From NCBI RefSeq assembly GCF_004535825.1, contig NZ_SGVY01000007.1, positions 58,048-122,047 on the forward strand: a stretch of 64,000 nucleotides of DNA, read 5' to 3'. The DNA is from Segatella hominis. GTDB taxonomy: Bacteria > Bacteroidota > Bacteroidia > Bacteroidales > Bacteroidaceae. The position numbers were made by a program, and so were the translations under genes. Each line of letters opens with the position of its first letter. Position 1 is the stretch's first letter. Under the pieces are notes generated by a model. It had not been told where the DNA came from. It searched no databases and worked only from the letters and a program-made list of their open reading frames with translations. Shown piece after piece: positions 60,430 to 64,000 of the stretch.

Positions 60430-60590
60430 ATTTATATTAATTATCAAAATCACAATTTGCGACCTTAAACGTATTGTTGTTATATTGCGTACAAAGGTAG
60501 TGCTTTTAGCCTTTAAGCCACTATCACACAACCCCTTTCTTTGAAAAGAACGTAAAATCAATAGTATTATTGCGATTATTGTGCGTTTTA
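60418..60590 (-). promoter_or_regulatory. Shared cassette leader, copy 5
   Basis: Minus-strand TACCTTTG (60492-60499), near-palindrome TCACAATTTGCGA (60450-60462), start codon 63 bases below the box; otherwise nearly identical to copies at 52.3, 56.2 and 59.2 kb. Confidence 0.7.
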
Positions 60591-61013
60591 TGTCTTTACA
60601 GTATCTTTTGCTATATCTTGACTCCACTCCTTAAAAAACGCGAAACGAAAGCCTTCTGGAAAGAGTATGATGCCTGACGCTTCCTGAAGGACTTTAAAGA
60701 TATCATTCAAAATGCTGACGATTTTGGGCAGGCGATTTTCTGGCTTCTCAAAATACAATATGATATAGAGCAGATAGAAAAACTCTGCAAAGGTCAGAAT
60801 GCCTCTTCGCCTACTGAGATGATTGATCGTGGTTCGATCTATGCCGAATTGGGCACCCAACTCTGTCATCGTATAGGATTCTCCCGTCGCTGGATTAAAA
60901 AGATGATGAATTAGTTCGGAATAACCAATAACTAAAGTACTCATATCAATATTGTGGGCGCTTTTCACATGTGATGCTAACTTCTCTTTTATTTTGTTTT
61001 TGGTTTGTATCAT
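60588..61013 (-). CDS. Helix-turn-helix protein of unknown role
   Basis: A 141-residue protein using the ATG at 61013 (MIQTKNKIKEKLASHVKSAH). The middle (TMTELGAQFGIDRTTINHLS) is a clear HTH. It resembles small regulators that occur upstream of BT4734/VirE-type genes in Bacteroidales, though I cannot name the family. It is divergent from the VirE-type gene and may control it. Confidence 0.65.
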   Translation of the reverse strand: MIQTKNKIKEKLASHVKSAHNIDMSTLVIGYSELIHHLFNPATGESYTMTELGAQFGIDRTTINHLSRRRGILTFAEFFYLLYIILYFEKPENRLPKIVSILNDIFKVLQEASGIILFPEGFRFAFFKEWSQDIAKDTVKT

Positions 61014-61043
61014 GGAATTGTTATTAAGTTTAAAAAAAAGCAA

Positions 61044-61478
61044 CTTGCTTTTAATAAAAACTTAAAAAATGGCCATTTATTGTACGGTCGTACATTTTTC
61101 TCGCCAAAAAAATCATTTCTACCTACTTTTGCTGCACGTTTTTAAAATTAAAATAAAAAATGAATACAAAAACAACAACCATAAACGGCAGGTCTCCACC
61201 CTCAAAAAAATGCCTTTTAGAGGTGTGAACCCTTTTTTACAGGGTTCACTTTTTCGGGCAAGTGGTGAACCCTTTCTTTTTAAATATATATAGACAACGC
61301 GTATATAAAGATATAAAGAAATGATAATCAGATAGTTATAATACCCTTATTTCTACCTTATTTCGTATAAAAAGTAGGGTAAAAGCCTCACTATTCACCA
61401 AACCTTCACCTAAGGTTCACTCTAATGGCACTTAGAAGAAGATACAAAATTTTTAACAAAATAATTAAAACCTACAAA
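61044..61478. other. Divergent intergenic region with GTGAACCC repeats
   Basis: GTGAACCCT (61225-61233) pairs with AGGGTTCAC (61241-61249), followed by TTTTT: a terminator-like stem-loop. Another GTGAACCCT lies at 61265-61273, and TTCACCTAAGGTTCAC near 61405-61420. A plus-strand frame covers 61425-61478, but the likely start is the later ATG at 61479. The region probably holds the control of the VirE-type gene. Confidence 0.5.
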
Positions 61479-63767
61479 ATGAAAGTTAATCAAAAGGGAA
61501 TGGATGCCCTTCATCGTCCATCATTTTTTCAGTCGCTCAACTCTAAAATGAGCTGTCCGATCAATGATCTTCCTCAGATCGAGTCTTACATCACCCGGGA
61601 TACTTCTATCAAGGGCTTTACCGAGGCCTACAGAAAGCGCTTGGCTATCGGAAAGAAATGTGCGGATGAACTGAAAGCGCTGACTCCGGGTATCTCCATC
61701 GCCGTGGAATTTGACGGCAAAGGCAGAGAGATTGACAACATCAAGGGGGCTACTGGCTTGGGACTCATTGACATCGATGGGCTGGATGAACTGGAATTGG
61801 AGGCGGTCTTCAGTAAAGCTTCTCTTGCCAGCTACTCCTGCTGCATCTACCGCACCATCAGCGGTCATGGTTTGCGCATCTTCTTCAAATACAAAAGACC
61901 GGATGACTGCAAGCTGTCGATGATCGACCTCTACGAGTTGTCTCTTAACAAGGCTATCAACTTCTACGAGATGCTCTTGGGGAAGGAGGCTGACAGGAAG
62001 TGTACTGACTTCACCCGCCTTTCGGGGTTGGCTCATGATGAGAAGGCGTTCTTCAACTGGGATGCTGCTCCCATCTGTATCTCTGACGGGGATATCCACA
62101 ACTTTGAACTAAAGAACACAAAGCCTACTCCACCTCACGACGCCGCTGCTGTCAAGAGAACCAGAAAACCGGGTGGCGGCAGAAAGAAAGCATCGAGCAT
62201 CTGCCAAAAACCTACCATGGCCTTGGTGGCTCCTCATGTAGAGAATCTCATGAAGCAGTGGGGATTGACATTTGAAAGTGGCAGTCACAATGATTACGTC
62301 AACCGATTTGCCTGGACCTGCAATCTCTACGGCATCCAGAAGGAGGAGGTGATAGTCTATGCCCAGGAGCATTTCTGCGGCGACTATGCCCCAGCCATCA
62401 GCGTGATCAACTCCTGCTATAAGCATGGCACCAGCCGCTTCGGTTCCTGGACTTTCTATACCAAGGATCAGGATCTGCCAGCCCGCCCTACCATCCGTTT
62501 CATCAAGCAGTGGCTGCTCTCCCGTCTGGAATTCCGCCGCAACAAGATGACATCCAAGATTGAAATCCGCAATCTCCTCGTGGAAAATGCCAAATACAAG
62601 AAGTGGACCAACTTGGAGGATACCATCAAGAACTCTATCTGGGTGGAGATGAACGAATCTAACATGGACGTTTCTATGAAAAAGTTGGAGGCTATCATCG
62701 ACAGTGATTTCAGCATGGATTTTGATCCGTTGGAAGAGTACCTGAAAGGCTTGGCACCTTGGGACGGTAAGCATGACTACATCGGCGAACTGGCTGACCG
62801 TATCACCATCGAAGAGTTACCGGGTTACTTCCACGACCAGGAGCAGTTCCGCTATTTCTTCAAGAAATGGTTTGTCGGCATGGTTGTGGGTTGGGTGAAT
62901 CCTACTGTGATAAACCAGACCATCCTCATCTTAGTGGGCAAAGGTGGTATCTACAAGACCACTTTCTTCAACTATCTGCTGCCGCCAGTTCTCAGAGCAT
63001 ACTTCCTCAACGATTCTTCTGCCAACTACATGGATAAGGATTTCCTCGAGGCGTTCTTCAGCATGGCACTGATCTGTCTGGACGAGTTGGAGGCCATCTT
63101 CGGCAAGAACCTGAGTGCCTTCAAGAGCAACATGACCAAGCAGAAATTCTCTATCCGCCGTCCTTACGACAAGTACCGTTCGGAGCTGAGACACAGGAGT
63201 TCATTGGCTGCCACGAGCAATTCCATACAGATTATCCCGGATGAGGAGAACCGCCGCTACTCTCCTTGGCAGGTGAAGTGCATCGTCAGTCCGATAGAGA
63301 ATCCTCTTGAGTACGACAAAATCTATGCTCAGGCTGTGGCGCTCGGTCAGAAGGTGGTGGAGAACCGCAAAAAGGGTTTGAAGAACGACTGGGTATATTG
63401 GTTGACCAACGAGGACATAGAGAAAATGAAGGTGCACAACAGATACTTCATGGTTGTCAACTTGTCTGAGGAACAGGTGAAGCGTTTCTACACCGTGCCG
63501 GACATAAAGAAAGCTGAGCAATATGGCACCAGACTGAAGTTCCGATACAATGCGGAGATCATGGAGCGTATCTGTACCAATCCTGCAATGCGCCAGAACA
63601 TAACTTCTCAGAGTATCGGCTACACCATGTCAAGACTTGGTTTCCCTAAAGCTCACAGAAGCAAGGGAAACGGCTGGTGGGTCATAGAGAAAGAGGGTGC
63701 CGAGATCAATACCGATGCGCTCTTTTCTATGGCGGATGCACGTTCAAAAGAGGAGGATTGCAAATAA
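61479..63767 (+). CDS. BT4734/VirE-type primase-helicase-like protein
   Basis: A 762-residue protein starting MKVNQKGMDALHRPSFFQSL. Residues ~50-220 match the BT4734/VirE_N primase-polymerase-like domain (GATGLGLIDIDGLDELELEA, ISGHGLRIFFKYKRP). Residues ~300-400 contain a helical bundle, and ~480-680 the VirE family P-loop helicase: LVGKGGIYKTTFFNYLLP (Walker A variant GKGGIYKT), LICLDELEAI (Walker B) and AATSNSIQIIPDEENRRYSP. It is frequent in Bacteroidales chromosomes and may replicate or police mobile DNA. 22-bp iterons follow directly. Confidence 0.82.
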   Translation: MKVNQKGMDALHRPSFFQSLNSKMSCPINDLPQIESYITRDTSIKGFTEAYRKRLAIGKKCADELKALTPGISIAVEFDGKGREIDNIKGATGLGLIDIDGLDELELEAVFSKASLASYSCCIYRTISGHGLRIFFKYKRPDDCKLSMIDLYELSLNKAINFYEMLLGKEADRKCTDFTRLSGLAHDEKAFFNWDAAPICISDGDIHNFELKNTKPTPPHDAAAVKRTRKPGGGRKKASSICQKPTMALVAPHVENLMKQWGLTFESGSHNDYVNRFAWTCNLYGIQKEEVIVYAQEHFCGDYAPAISVINSCYKHGTSRFGSWTFYTKDQDLPARPTIRFIKQWLLSRLEFRRNKMTSKIEIRNLLVENAKYKKWTNLEDTIKNSIWVEMNESNMDVSMKKLEAIIDSDFSMDFDPLEEYLKGLAPWDGKHDYIGELADRITIEELPGYFHDQEQFRYFFKKWFVGMVVGWVNPTVINQTILILVGKGGIYKTTFFNYLLPPVLRAYFLNDSSANYMDKDFLEAFFSMALICLDELEAIFGKNLSAFKSNMTKQKFSIRRPYDKYRSELRHRSSLAATSNSIQIIPDEENRRYSPWQVKCIVSPIENPLEYDKIYAQAVALGQKVVENRKKGLKNDWVYWLTNEDIEKMKVHNRYFMVVNLSEEQVKRFYTVPDIKKAEQYGTRLKFRYNAEIMERICTNPAMRQNITSQSIGYTMSRLGFPKAHRSKGNGWWVIEKEGAEINTDALFSMADARSKEEDCK

Positions 63768-63872
63768 CTTATTTAGAGGTCGGAAATGACTTATTTACGA
63801 ATTGGAAATGACTTGTTTGTAGATCGGAAATAACTTGTTTGCAGGTCGAAAATGACTTGTTTCTGAAAATAT
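63763..63872 (+). repeat. Five 22-bp iterons
   Basis: Copies begin at 63763, 63785, 63807, 63829 and 63851, exactly 22 bases apart. The consensus begins AAATGACTTGTTTGNAGRTC and ends GG. The first copy overlaps the last codons of the VirE-type gene. Regular 22-bp iterons are typical of plasmid replication origins, or of arrays bound by a regulator. Confidence 0.8.
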
Positions 63873-64000
63873 ATGTCTTTAACTGAAAGTAGTATACACC
63901 TTTCTTGTTATACTTACTGATTTACTATACACATAATTTACTTTCTTACTAAAATACTATACACAATCAGAAAAGCCTTACTGAAATGGTTTACACATCA
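63873..64000. other. End of window with TACTATACAC repeats
   Basis: AGTATACACC (about 63892) and two copies of TACTATACACA (about 63932 and 63966) are spaced 34-40 bases apart. No gene is seen before the window ends. Confidence 0.45.

Noticed and set aside
62109-62774. Long minus-strand frames opposite the VirE-type gene
   Set aside because: They are shadows of a well-supported coding frame with clear domain motifs.
63763-63872. CRISPR array
   Set aside because: The 22-bp units are tandem without spacers, so they are iterons and not CRISPR repeats. No cas gene is present.

Overview
The window looks like a chromosomal stretch of a gut Bacteroidales bacterium, probably Prevotella/Segatella. 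This rests on the many TAnnTTTG-type -7 boxes, the scarcity of Shine-Dalgarno sites, and typical families (DUF3822 beside rsmD, a 6S-like RNA, an OMP_b-brl TonB-type receptor, AbiEi/AbiEii, DUF4099, BT4734-type VirE protein). Species is inference only.

Layout. (1) 1-3.9 kb is core chromosome: end of an AspT/YidE-type transporter, rsmD, a DUF3822 gene, a small membrane protein and a RecD-like helicase, then a probable 6S RNA (about 3.97-4.22 kb). (2) About 4.3-40.3 kb is a large mobile element. Its plus-strand half carries small unknown proteins, ssb, a phosphoribosyltransferase/SLOG pair, a lipoprotein, a winged-helix-like protein, a candidate oriT with a MobV relaxase, and an OmpA-type porin. 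Its minus-strand half is a long operon (36.8 to 21.6 kb) of transfer/maintenance genes: DUF4099 proteins, a Toprim primase, a PH-domain membrane protein, two secreted paralogues, LytM-like peptidases, ArdC-like anti-restriction proteins (one fused to a MutS domain I) and a double-OB protein. It also carries an AbiE-type toxin-antitoxin operon and a CHAT/caspase-like gene paired with a degenerate serine recombinase. No VirB4/TraG ATPase or coupling protein is visible, so the element seems to rely on a motor encoded elsewhere or is incomplete. (3) 40.5-45.6 kb is the left half of a second, NBU/Tn4555-like mobilizable element: tyrosine integrase, HTH excisionase-like protein, RecA-like ATPase, a 3 x 112-bp repeat and a primase. 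Its mobilization genes are absent. (4) 45.8-47.3 kb holds remnants: an IS1380-type transposase fragment and decayed genes. A TonB-type outer-membrane protein follows.

(5) 50.5-60.6 kb is the most unusual part. Five minus-strand cassettes encode an Rhs C-terminal metallopeptidase-like toxin, short chimeric proteins and secreted or lipoprotein partners that look like immunity proteins. Four cassettes start with nearly the same promoter, GTCACAAnTTGTGAC-type palindrome and N-terminal peptide, borrowed from ORF6N-type genes. Four end in related stem-loops. An Abi_2 gene with a divergent gene-less promoter, a tyrosine recombinase remnant and two copies of an NlpE-like gene (one decayed) lie between them. 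(6) 60.6-64 kb has a small HTH protein, a BT4734/VirE-type primase-helicase and five perfectly spaced 22-bp iterons.
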